Origin: Odoribacter sp. | GTDB taxonomy: Bacteria > Bacteroidota > Bacteroidia > Bacteroidales > Prolixibacteraceae | Length of the DNA stretch: 60,150 bases | Assembly: GCA_013824715.1 (NCBI GenBank) | Contig: PNOH01000029.1 | Location: 1-60,150, forward strand | Direction of reading: 5' to 3' | Shown here: piece by piece, positions 17,463 to 25,684 of the stretch | Position numbering within the stretch: position 1 is the stretch's first letter | How the letters are laid out: each line of letters starts with the position of its first letter | Program-made: the position numbers and the translations under genes | The notes under the pieces: generated by a model | Database searches by the model: none | What the model was told of the DNA's origin: nothing | Seen by the model: the letters and a program-made list of their open reading frames with translations, nothing else

Positions 17463-19529
17463 TTAAATCGATATCTGAACGAACCCTTCAAAATACAGGA
17501 TATTTCCCGATTCATCCTTTACTACCCGTATGCTGTTCATGACCCATATAGGAACGCCGTCCCTTTTCTTCCATCTGAGTTCATAATCTCTGGATCCGCC
17601 AATGCCCGTTATTTGATTGATTAAAACTGAACGTTCGGAAGGATCATAAAAAATATCTTTTACAAAATTGCGATTGAGTATGCCGGCAGCCGATTCATAT
17701 CCCAGAATCTTAGAGAACCGGTCATTCGCCAGGATAATGTCCCCATCCATGTTTGATTGGTAAAATCCGACAGGGGAATAGTCTATGATGTCCTTATATT
17801 TTTTCTGGCTGATGCGCAAGGCTTCTTCCGCCAGTTTGCGTTCGGTGATCACGTCGAACACGGCCACAAAGTGATTCTTTGCGGGGCTATACACCGAGAT
17901 AGAGAACCACATTTGCAGCGCAGCGATGTACATCTCGAACACTTCCGGTTTGCCGGTCGAAGCCACCCGCCCGTAGATCTCGAACAACTTCGGATCCGAC
18001 TCTCGTATCCCCGGGATCACTTCAGACACTTTCTTCCCGGCCACGTTCCTTAGCCCCGTCTGCACCTCGAACGCGCCGTTGACCCCGAGGTAGATGAAAT
18101 CTGACGGTTGGCCCCGATCATAGAGCATCCGGCAGTAAGCGAACCCGTTCAGCATGTTGTTGAATAACGAACGATAAAGTTTCTCGCTTTCCCGCAGCGC
18201 TTCCTCAGCATGCTTGCGTTCGGTGATGTCTCTCATTATTCCCTGACATCCTATTATTTTCCCCGCTTTCCAAACAGGAACTGCATTAATTTCAATCGGA
18301 ATAATCTTACCTGTTTTAGAAATTTGATTTATTTGGAAATTTTTAAGTGAGTTCCCTGAAAGAACGAATTTTAAAGCTTTAATCGCTTTCGGTACTTCTT
18401 TAATGGGAGTAGTTGTTTTCAAATGCTTTCCAATTAACGAAGCAGGTTCATATCCGTACAAATCCGTTACGCGAGGACTTACATATTCGATAAAACCTAT
18501 TTTACTTAAACTAAAAATAAGGTCAGCCGAAGTTTCCACGAAATTTCTGAACCTTTCCTCTGATTCAAGAAGAGCTTCCTGAACGCGCTTGCGTTTGGTG
18601 ATGTCGTGCGCGATTCCAAATGCACGGCCTTTCCTCAAGGGTATCGTATTGAGCACTGCTGTCCGTGTGGTTCCATCTGGCCTGAGGTATTCCACTTCAC
18701 CCATTTCGAGCGGATCATTTGCATCCAATAACTTTTCAAGGCGTTTTTCTGCTCCTTTGGGTGTAATATCATGAGTATTAAGTCCTTTAAATTCATTCTG
18801 TGATCTTCCAGTCATGATTTCAGCGGCCCTGTTTGCATCCAGATAATTTCCTGTAGCGGTATCTACAAGGAATATGGCATCGTTGGACTGCTCGAACAAT
18901 GTCCGGTATCGTTCCTCATTTTCCTTCAATAACTCTGTTGCTTTCTCCCGTTCAGCGATCTGCATTTTCAGTTGCAAATTGTTGTAAGCTTTTTCGGAAA
19001 GTTCGCTGGCAAATGCAAACAGCATTTCAGACACTTTCTTAAACCGCTCAAGTGACATAACAGGAACTTCTATGAGCGCCTCCAAAAAATCTTCCCGGTT
19101 TGCCCCAATTTCATCGGCATACTGAATCATTCGCTGTTCATCCAATTCTTCGTTCCGTACCTGCCCGATTAACCAGTTGGCAATGTGTTTTCCGCCAACG
19201 GTAATGCTTGTACCGGCATCCCATAAGCCACCGCTCAAACATGGCTGAACGATTGGGCCGGAAGAATTCTGCTTACCAATCACTGCATCGGATTTATAGC
19301 AGTTCGCACGCCCTTTTTCCGTTTTACGGATGATACCACACAACCTGCAGAAGTTACTGGGTTTGGTTATCGGCGTGCCATCAGGATAAGTAATAATAGA
19401 AGCTACACCGGTAGCATCGGAAAACAAATCCTGTAAGCGCTGGATTTCATTAAGGTCGAAAATATCGCTAAACTGAATGTTATTTAGGGTATCCGTAGTC
19501 GAATTTTGAATGTCTCGTGCAGTATTCAT
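17463..19529 (-). CDS. PocR-domain multi-PAS sensor (N-terminal part of a split histidine kinase)
   Basis: 688 aa from the ATG at 19529, chosen because AAGGAGGATATCT, a strong Shine-Dalgarno, lies directly before it; the longer frame lacks one. Residues about 15-175 are a PocR ligand-binding domain with CRLCGIIR, GRANCYKSD and QPCLSGG cysteines. PAS domains follow, each with a PAC-like end (AHDITKRKR, MRDITERKH, FDVITERKL). The frame ends at FEGFVQISI, where related proteins read FEGFVRDI: one base is missing and translation stops before the kinase. In frame, the product would be about 1060 aa. The PAS at about 17830-18230 is much more GC-rich than the PAS at 18240-18540. Confidence 0.75.
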   Translation of the reverse strand: MNTARDIQNSTTDTLNNIQFSDIFDLNEIQRLQDLFSDATGVASIITYPDGTPITKPSNFCRLCGIIRKTEKGRANCYKSDAVIGKQNSSGPIVQPCLSGGLWDAGTSITVGGKHIANWLIGQVRNEELDEQRMIQYADEIGANREDFLEALIEVPVMSLERFKKVSEMLFAFASELSEKAYNNLQLKMQIAEREKATELLKENEERYRTLFEQSNDAIFLVDTATGNYLDANRAAEIMTGRSQNEFKGLNTHDITPKGAEKRLEKLLDANDPLEMGEVEYLRPDGTTRTAVLNTIPLRKGRAFGIAHDITKRKRVQEALLESEERFRNFVETSADLIFSLSKIGFIEYVSPRVTDLYGYEPASLIGKHLKTTTPIKEVPKAIKALKFVLSGNSLKNFQINQISKTGKIIPIEINAVPVWKAGKIIGCQGIMRDITERKHAEEALRESEKLYRSLFNNMLNGFAYCRMLYDRGQPSDFIYLGVNGAFEVQTGLRNVAGKKVSEVIPGIRESDPKLFEIYGRVASTGKPEVFEMYIAALQMWFSISVYSPAKNHFVAVFDVITERKLAEEALRISQKKYKDIIDYSPVGFYQSNMDGDIILANDRFSKILGYESAAGILNRNFVKDIFYDPSERSVLINQITGIGGSRDYELRWKKRDGVPIWVMNSIRVVKDESGNILYFEGFVQISI

Positions 19530-19545
19530 AGATATCCTCCTTATT
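19516..19545 (-). promoter_or_regulatory. Strong Shine-Dalgarno before the PocR kinase
   Basis: Read on the minus strand, AAGGAGGATATCT immediately precedes the ATG at 19529. The complete AAGGAGG is uncommon in Bacteroidota, where most genes in this window have no such site, and it decides the start codon of this gene. Confidence 0.75.
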
Positions 19546-19595
19546 AATAAATCGCTTGCTCTTTTGGATGTAAATACCTGATGTAAACCAGACAT

Positions 19596-19928
19596 TAGTG
19601 AGTAAAAATATTAAAATAACTCAAAAAATAACTTATGAAATTGATATTTTCGTTCAGATGAGTTTCGATCCTTAATTTTGAAAAAATATGAGATGCTTAA
19701 ACAATGCAGATAACCATCGGAATAGTATGGTGCTCCTAACATCGACCAGCCACGAATGGAGAGTCACCAGCATATTTCAGGGACTAGAAAACTAAAAAGG
19801 CCATCCCGAATCTGACTTCAGGATGACTTTTGTATGTTGCGGTGTTGCCGTAGAGACGCGATTAATCGCGTCTCTTAATCAAATTCATTCATTCAGATGC
19901 GATTAATCGCGTCTCTACATGGTATGGA
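19596..19928. repeat. Intergenic gap with GAGACGCGATTAATCGCGTCTC palindromes
   Basis: The gap between carB and the PocR kinase has no gene. A perfect 24-bp palindrome sits at 19852-19875 (core GACGCGATTAATCGCGTC). A second copy with the core GCGATTAATCGC followed by GTCTCTAC lies at 19898-19918, preceding the carB stop by 10 bases. The rest, 19596-19800, is plain AT-rich sequence. The palindromes may end carB transcription, though no T-run follows. Confidence 0.7.
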
Positions 19929-22900
19929 TTAATCTTTGTATTCGTCCCAGCTTTTAATGGTCAAATCTTCAAGCTCGTATTTGCAGAAAGCGTAAATAAA
20001 CGCGCTGGCCACACGGGCATTGGTAATGAGCGGAATGCTGTAATCAATCGCGCTGCGGCGGATGGTGTATCCGTTGCTTATTTCTCGCGTGGTATGGTCT
20101 TTCGGGATGTTGATCACCAAATCAATCTTCTTTTCCTTGATGTATTCCAGTGTATTTGGATGCTTGTCAATTTCATCGGGCCAGTACAAACGGGTTGATT
20201 CAACGCCGTTATCGGCCAAAAACTGCCGTGTGCCACCAGTTGCATAAAGGTTAAACCCACGTTCAGCAAGCATTTTAGCGCTGCTCAGTAATTCGATTTT
20301 CGAGCGCGCCGGACCTGACGAAATCAGTATGTTTTTCTTCGGAATGGTATATCCCACCGAAAGCATCGATTTCAGGATAGCTTCGTAGAAGTTTTCGCCA
20401 ATGCAGCCCACTTCACCAGTTGACGACATGTCCACACCCAAGACAGGGTCAGCATTCAACAAACGTGCAAACGAGAACTGCGGCGCTTTTACTCCTACAT
20501 AATCCAATTCGAACAGCGATTTGTCAGGTTTCTGAAATGGTGCATCCAACATCACCTGAGTCGCGATTTCGATCAGGTTATATTTCATCACCTTCGACAC
20601 GAACGGGAAACTGCGCGATGCCCTAAGGTTACATTCAATCACTTTAATGTCGTTGTCTTTAGCCAGCAACTGCATGTTGAAAGGCCCGGTAATGTTGAGT
20701 TCTTTGGCAATCTGGCGGGCAATCTTCTTAATGCGTCGAATGGTTTCGACATACAATTTCTGCGGAGGAAAAACAATGGTTGCGTCGCCCGAGTGAACAC
20801 CTGCAAACTCTACATGCTCTGAAATAGCATAAGCCACAACCTCGCCGTTTTTGGCCACCGCATCAATTTCAATTTCTTTCGCCAGTTCAATAAATTCTGA
20901 TACTACAACCGGATGTTCTTTCGAAACATTGGCGGCCAAAGTCAGGAAATGTTGCAACTGATCTTTGTTCGATACCACATTCATTGCTGCTCCCGAAAGT
21001 ACATAGGAGGGACGAATCAACACAGGGAAACCCACTTCCTCCACGAAAGCATAAATATCTTCAATACTGGTCAGTTCCGACCAGCGTGGTTGATCAATAC
21101 CAAGCATATCGCACAGCGAACTAAACTTTTTACGGTCTTCGGCACGATCGATATTGGTTGGTGAAGTTCCTAAAACCGGCACATTCTGACGATGCAGTTT
21201 CATGGCCAAATTGTTCGGAATCTGTCCACCCATTGAAAGTACAACGCCTTTCGGAGCTTCAAGGTCAACAATGTCCATCACGCGCTCGAAAGTCAACTCA
21301 TCAAAATACAGGCGGTCGCAGGTATCGTAATCGGTACTCACTGTTTCCGGATTGTAGTTGATCATGATCGAACGGTAACCTTCCTTGTGAATGGTAGTTA
21401 TTGCATTTACGCTACACCAGTCAAATTCAACCGAACTACCTATTCGGTAAGCTCCCGAACCCAATACAATCACTGATTTATTATCGCGGGGAAATTCCAC
21501 ATCGTGTTCGTTGCCGTTGTATGTGAGGTACAGGTAATTGGTTTGCGCCGGATATTCGCCCGCCAGCGTATCAATTTGCTTGACTGAAGGCATAATATTT
21601 TTGCTTTTGCGCCAATCGCGAACCTTCAACAGGTCGCCATTAATGGCTTTATTGGTTGATTTCAGCACCAGACGGGCAATCTGGAAATCGGAAAATCCTT
21701 CTTTTTTAGCCTGAAGTAACAATGAATCATCCAGAGTTGGAAGCGATTTGACTTGTTCAAGCTTATTTTTAGTGAGATGAATATTGTGCAGTTTTTGCAG
21801 GAACCATCGGTCAATTTTGGTCTTTTCGTAAATGTCGTTAACCGAATAGCCTTTGTTGAAAGCTTCGGCAATCGCGAAGATGCGTCGGTCGGTCGGGTTT
21901 CTCAATTCCTCATCAATCTGTTCGATGGTAATTTCCTCATTGTTCGCCACAAATCCGTGCATTCCGATTCCAACCATCCGGATTCCCTTCTGAATGGCTT
22001 CTTCGAACGAACGGCCAATGGCCATGATTTCGCCCACCGATTTCATCGAACTTCCCAGGTTTTTCGATACTCCTGAAAATTTATTCAGATCCCAGCGCGG
22101 AATTTTACAAACGATATAGTCGAGGGCAGGTTCGAAAGCGGCTGTGGTTACTTTGGTCACCTGATTGTTGAGTTGGTGGAGTCCGTAACCAAGTCCAAGT
22201 TTGGCTGCCACAAATGCCAGCGGATAACCGGTTGCTTTCGATGCCAGCGCCGAAGAGCGCGACAGACGGGCATTTACCTCGATAACACGGTAATCTTCGG
22301 AATGAGTGTCGAGAGCATATTGCACATTACATTCGCCTACAATTCCGATGTGACGGATAATCCTGATGGCCAGCGCGCGCAGTTTGTGATATTCGGAATT
22401 GGAAAGTGTTTGCGAAGGGGCTACCACAATACTTTCGCCGGTGTGGATTCCCAACGGGTCGAAGTTCTCCATGTTACAAACCGTGATGCAGTTATCAAAC
22501 CTGTCGCGGACCACTTCATATTCCACCTCTTTCCAGCCTTTAATCGATTCTTCGACTAAAATTTGCGGCGAATAAGTGAAAGCTTTGGATGCCAGCGATT
22601 CCAGTTCCTTGTCGTTCGCACAGAATCCGCTCCCGAGTCCGCCCAAAGTAAATGCTGCGCGAATGATAATCGGATATCTAATGATTTTAACCGCGGCATA
22701 GGCTTCTTCCATGTTTGTACATGCGATGCTGCGTGGAGTCAACACGTTGATTTCGGCCAGTTTTCCTGCAAAAATCTGGCGGTCTTCGGTATCAATAATA
22801 GATTGGACCGGAGTCCCGACCACTTTCACGTTGTATTTTTCCAGAATTCCCTGCCTGAACAATGCAACACCGCAGTTTAGGGCAGTTTGTCCGCCGAAAG

Positions 22901-23162
22901 CCAACAGAATACCATCAGGTTTTTCCCTGATAATTACTTGTTCAACAAAAAACGGGGTAATTGGCAGAAAATAAATCCGGTCGGCAATATCGCTTGAAGT
23001 TTGGATAGTCGCGATATTCGGGTTGATCAGGATGGTCTCTACGTTCTCTTCCTTCAAGGCTTTCAGCGCCTGCGACCCTGAATAGTCGAACTCACCGGCC
23101 TCACCAATTTTCAGCGCTCCCGACCCCAGTACGATTACTTTTTTTATGTCTTTATTTATCAT
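19929..23162 (-). CDS. carB: Carbamoyl-phosphate synthase large subunit
   Basis: 1077 aa, the usual length. Two homologous ATP-grasp halves are evident: the first opens with VIVLGSGALKIGEAGEFDYSG, the second (about residue 555) with VIVLGSGAYRIGSSVEFDWC. The last 140 residues form the MGS-like allosteric domain (LYATGGTRQFLADNGVE). It joins bicarbonate, ammonia from CarA and two ATP into carbamoyl phosphate for pyrimidines and for the carbamoyltransferase of arginine synthesis encoded at 33992. It follows carA on the same strand after a 335-bp gap filled with repeats. Confidence 0.98.
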   Translation of the reverse strand: MINKDIKKVIVLGSGALKIGEAGEFDYSGSQALKALKEENVETILINPNIATIQTSSDIADRIYFLPITPFFVEQVIIREKPDGILLAFGGQTALNCGVALFRQGILEKYNVKVVGTPVQSIIDTEDRQIFAGKLAEINVLTPRSIACTNMEEAYAAVKIIRYPIIIRAAFTLGGLGSGFCANDKELESLASKAFTYSPQILVEESIKGWKEVEYEVVRDRFDNCITVCNMENFDPLGIHTGESIVVAPSQTLSNSEYHKLRALAIRIIRHIGIVGECNVQYALDTHSEDYRVIEVNARLSRSSALASKATGYPLAFVAAKLGLGYGLHQLNNQVTKVTTAAFEPALDYIVCKIPRWDLNKFSGVSKNLGSSMKSVGEIMAIGRSFEEAIQKGIRMVGIGMHGFVANNEEITIEQIDEELRNPTDRRIFAIAEAFNKGYSVNDIYEKTKIDRWFLQKLHNIHLTKNKLEQVKSLPTLDDSLLLQAKKEGFSDFQIARLVLKSTNKAINGDLLKVRDWRKSKNIMPSVKQIDTLAGEYPAQTNYLYLTYNGNEHDVEFPRDNKSVIVLGSGAYRIGSSVEFDWCSVNAITTIHKEGYRSIMINYNPETVSTDYDTCDRLYFDELTFERVMDIVDLEAPKGVVLSMGGQIPNNLAMKLHRQNVPVLGTSPTNIDRAEDRKKFSSLCDMLGIDQPRWSELTSIEDIYAFVEEVGFPVLIRPSYVLSGAAMNVVSNKDQLQHFLTLAANVSKEHPVVVSEFIELAKEIEIDAVAKNGEVVAYAISEHVEFAGVHSGDATIVFPPQKLYVETIRRIKKIARQIAKELNITGPFNMQLLAKDNDIKVIECNLRASRSFPFVSKVMKYNLIEIATQVMLDAPFQKPDKSLFELDYVGVKAPQFSFARLLNADPVLGVDMSSTGEVGCIGENFYEAILKSMLSVGYTIPKKNILISSGPARSKIELLSSAKMLAERGFNLYATGGTRQFLADNGVESTRLYWPDEIDKHPNTLEYIKEKKIDLVINIPKDHTTREISNGYTIRRSAIDYSIPLITNARVASAFIYAFCKYELEDLTIKSWDEYKD

Positions 23163-23497
23163 GATGTCTTAAATTTCAAATTTCAAGTTCCAAGTTTTGT
23201 CCAATAAAATCAATATTTTCATTCCGTCCGAAAGAAGGTTTTTCGTTTGAAAAATGGATCAGCGCAGACGGTTTTTGTTTGTTATTCATTTTGCTACTAA
23301 GGTTGAACTTCAAATTATAAGGTTTGAAAAGTTTTTGTTCTTATAACCTTATTTGATTTTTTTAAACCTTAGTAGAGAAAAACCCCACTAGGAAAATCCA
23401 ACCTTATTAGCTTATTTACTACAAATTTCAAATTCCAAGTATGAGCCTTCATATATAGTAATTACCATGATCTGACACCAAGTCCCCCATGGGAGAT
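23163..23497. repeat. carA-carB gap: nested palindrome and shared 13-base word
   Basis: No gene. Inverted repeats CTACTAAGGTT (23294-23304) and AACCTTAGTAG (23365-23375) enclose a second pair, ATAAGGTT (23327-23334) and AACCTTAT (23345-23352). ATTCCGTCCGAAA lies at 23221-23233, 58 bases before the carB start; the same word occurs before the GNAT gene. AAATTTCAAATTTCAAGTTC-type words flank the region on both sides. A gap this long between two subunit genes is unusual, and the hairpins may set the carA:carB ratio or protect the message (inference). Confidence 0.6.
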
Positions 23498-24592
23498 TTA
23501 GTGGGCCATTCTTTTCTTATATTCAATCACACTATTCATGAAATCGTCGAACAAAAACTCGGTATCAACCGGTCCGCTCGCGGCTTCAGGATGGAACTGA
23601 GTAGAAAAGAAAGGCTTGGTTTTATGACGGATGCCTTCGTTGGTTTGGTCGTTCACGTTGGTAAACAAAGGTTCCCAATCGTCAGGCAAAGTTTTCGTAT
23701 CAACCGCAAAACCGTGATTTTGTGAAGTAATGAAACACCGGTCGGTTCCCTGCAACAAAACAGGTTGGTTGTGGCTGCGGTGACCGAATTTAAGTTTGTA
23801 TGTATCCGCACCTGCCGCGCGTGCCAGCAATTGGTTTCCGAGGCAAATTCCCATGATCGGTTTTTCAGCATCCATCGTTTTACGGATGTTTTCAACAGTC
23901 GCATCACACAAAGCCGGGTCGCCCGGACCATTTGAAAGGAAGATGCCGTCAAAATCTTCGCCGCTGAAATCGTAATCCCATGGAACGACAATTACGGTTG
24001 CATTGCGGTCCATCAAACATCGGATGATGTTGTATTTCACTCCACAATCAACCAGAACAATGCGGTGGTCTCCGTTTCCGAAGGTTTCAACCTTATCGCA
24101 ACTGGCAATGGCAACCAGGTTTTCCTGGTTTGGATCGTAAAAATCCACAGGTTCATCTTCAAACTCAATTTTACCCAGCAGAGAACCTTTTACCCGGATA
24201 ATTTTGGTCAGGGCGCGGGTGTCAATTCCGAACAATCCCGGAACCTGGTTTTCTTTCAGCCAATCGCCCAGACTTTTAATCGCATTCCAGTGGCTGTATT
24301 CAAACGAGTAGTCCGAAACAATTAAGCCGGAAATATGAATTTTATCCGATTCATAAAATTCGTACAAACCGCGTTCCTTCGAATCGCTTGGCACACCATA
24401 ATTTCCGATTAAGGGAAAGGTTGAAACCAGTATCTGGCCCGTATATGAAGGATCTGTTAAACTTTCAGGATAACCAGTCATAGCGGTATAAAATACCACT
24501 TCACCCGCTACCGACTTTTCATAGCCGAACGATTTTCCTTCAAAAGTGGTTCCGTCTTCAAGAATCAATCTGACTTTTCTAAGTTGTGTCAT
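23498..24592 (-). CDS. carA: Carbamoyl-phosphate synthase small (glutaminase) subunit
   Basis: 364 aa. The N-terminal CarA domain (LILEDGTTFEGKSFG) is followed by a class I glutamine amidotransferase. The triad is Cys250 (MGICLGNQ), His334 and Glu336 (QFHPEAASGP). It supplies ammonia from glutamine to CarB. The gene stands divergent to argR; the 241-bp space between them holds a candidate -7 element, possible ArgR sites and a terminator-like hairpin 18 bases before this start, all of which suggest arginine- or attenuation-type control. Confidence 0.97.
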   Translation of the reverse strand: MTQLRKVRLILEDGTTFEGKSFGYEKSVAGEVVFYTAMTGYPESLTDPSYTGQILVSTFPLIGNYGVPSDSKERGLYEFYESDKIHISGLIVSDYSFEYSHWNAIKSLGDWLKENQVPGLFGIDTRALTKIIRVKGSLLGKIEFEDEPVDFYDPNQENLVAIASCDKVETFGNGDHRIVLVDCGVKYNIIRCLMDRNATVIVVPWDYDFSGEDFDGIFLSNGPGDPALCDATVENIRKTMDAEKPIMGICLGNQLLARAAGADTYKLKFGHRSHNQPVLLQGTDRCFITSQNHGFAVDTKTLPDDWEPLFTNVNDQTNEGIRHKTKPFFSTQFHPEAASGPVDTEFLFDDFMNSVIEYKKRMAH

Positions 24593-24610
24593 TGCTGCAA
24601 AGCTAAATAT

Positions 24611-24651
24611 TAAAAAAAATGCGTTTGGCTACGGCTGTAGGGCAAACGCAT
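24611..24651 (-). terminator. Terminator-shaped hairpin in the carA leader (candidate attenuator)
   Basis: On the minus strand ATGCGTTTG (24651-24643) pairs with CAAACGCAT (24627-24619); an inner CTAC/GTAG stem closes the loop and a run of T follows at 24618-24612. The T-run ends 18 bases before the carA ATG. No other minus-strand gene lies upstream, so the only transcript it could end is the carA leader. Confidence 0.55.
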
Positions 24652-24750
24652 GGTCGTTATTTTTAAACAAACTCTCTTTCCTATGAATCTTCGGATTTTC
24701 AACCCGATACTTTTTAAGTTTCAATTCGTGGGTGTTTATTATTTCAGGCA

Positions 24751-24831
24751 CAAAAATAGAAATTATTTCTGAAAAAAAGCCCGAAATAAATATTTATGCA
24801 TATTTTTGCATCGAAAATGTATAAATATTCA
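24751..24831. promoter_or_regulatory. Divergent carA / argR control region with candidate ArgR boxes
   Basis: Exact TAnnTTTG -7 elements lie at 24751-24758 (minus strand, for carA) and 24801-24808 (plus strand, for argR); no good -33 box was found for either. The palindrome ATGCATATTTTTGCAT (24796-24811) overlaps the argR -7 element, and TGTATAAATATTCA (24818-24831), one mismatch from the TGAATnnnnATTCA ARG-box pattern, ends 2 bases before the argR start. Autorepression and control of carA by ArgR are inferred. Confidence 0.5.
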
Positions 24832-24833
24832 AA

Positions 24834-25316
24834 ATGAAGAATCGCACCAAAAGGCAGCTTGCGATAAAACAGGCCATTCTCAGTGGCCGGATCAGCAGTC
24901 AGGATGAGCTTTTGCACATCATGAAAGATCAGGGCTATGAACTGACCCAGGCAACCTTATCGCGCGATTTAAGAATTCTGAAAGTAGCAAAAGTTTCGGA
25001 TCAGGCACTAGGTTATGTGTATGTTATTCCTGAAGCGGTCAATACTGAAAACCAACGCGAAAATTCCCGCGTTAACTTTCTGGCCGATGGTTTTCGGGAT
25101 TTGCAATTTTCCGGAAACCTTGCCGTAATGAGAACCATGCCGGGCTACGCAAGCAGTCTGGCCGTTGTAATTGACAAAGCCGAACAGTATGAAATCATCG
25201 GAACCATCGCCGGAGACGATACCATTTTAATCATCATGCGCGAAGGAGTTACCCACAGCGACCTGATCAACAGCCTGATTCTGATCATGCCGAAATTGGA
25301 AGATAAACTGGGATAA
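24834..25316 (+). CDS. argR: Arginine repressor
   Basis: 160 aa, the normal ArgR length. The N-terminal winged helix (RQLAIKQAILSGRISSQDEL...QATLSRDLRILKVAKV) carries the SRDLR recognition helix. The C-terminal hexamerisation domain has GTIAGDDTILIIMRE, where the GDDT aspartates bind arginine in characterised homologues. It heads the rightward arginine/proline gene set and is divergent from carA. Candidate ArgR boxes overlap its own promoter and start. Confidence 0.95.
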   Translation: MKNRTKRQLAIKQAILSGRISSQDELLHIMKDQGYELTQATLSRDLRILKVAKVSDQALGYVYVIPEAVNTENQRENSRVNFLADGFRDLQFSGNLAVMRTMPGYASSLAVVIDKAEQYEIIGTIAGDDTILIIMREGVTHSDLINSLILIMPKLEDKLG

Positions 25317-25684
25317 AAAAGTGAACAGTGGTCAGTCGCAATGTTCAGTATAAAAGGGTTGTCAGGTTGTCAAAAAATGTTGTCGGTTGTCAAAATAGTT
25401 AAAAATGAGCATAACCTTAGTAACTTAAAAAATACGACAGCACCACCCGTCCGTGTAAAAATTCTGTTAAGAGCGGTTAAGTTGTTTCGGACGGAATTGA
25501 GAAAATACCGGCAATCAGGAAATATCCTTTGCCGTTCGGCTTTAGCAAACGGACATGAAGTCAAAATAGCACCAGAGGTGCAAAATATTTGTAGAATGTA
25601 AAATAAACCCATCAATTCCGTCCGCAAAATGACGATAAACAAAACAGGAACGATGTTTCGGACGGAATGGAATGAATTTTAAAT
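25317..25684. repeat. argR-GNAT gap filled with repeat words
   Basis: No gene is convincing here. TTTCGGACGGAAT occurs at 25485-25497 and 25656-25668, and its inverted form ATTCCGTCCG at 25615-25624, with CCCGTCCGTG at 25447-25456 as a weaker copy. GGTTGTCA-type words repeat at 25361-25396. AGCACCAGAGGTGCAAAATA (25569-25588) resembles a short palindrome family seen in many Bacteroidota gaps. The last TTTCGGACGGAAT lies 17 bases before the GNAT start. Confidence 0.6.

Noticed and set aside
24724-24751. GTG at 24751 as start of a carA leader peptide
   Set aside because: It overlaps the -7 element and would lie upstream of the transcript start; only the later TTG is possible.
25341-25601. 86-aa open frame in the argR-GNAT gap
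   Set aside because: It is made of repeat words (GGTTGTCA, CGGACGGAAT) and encodes no recognisable protein.
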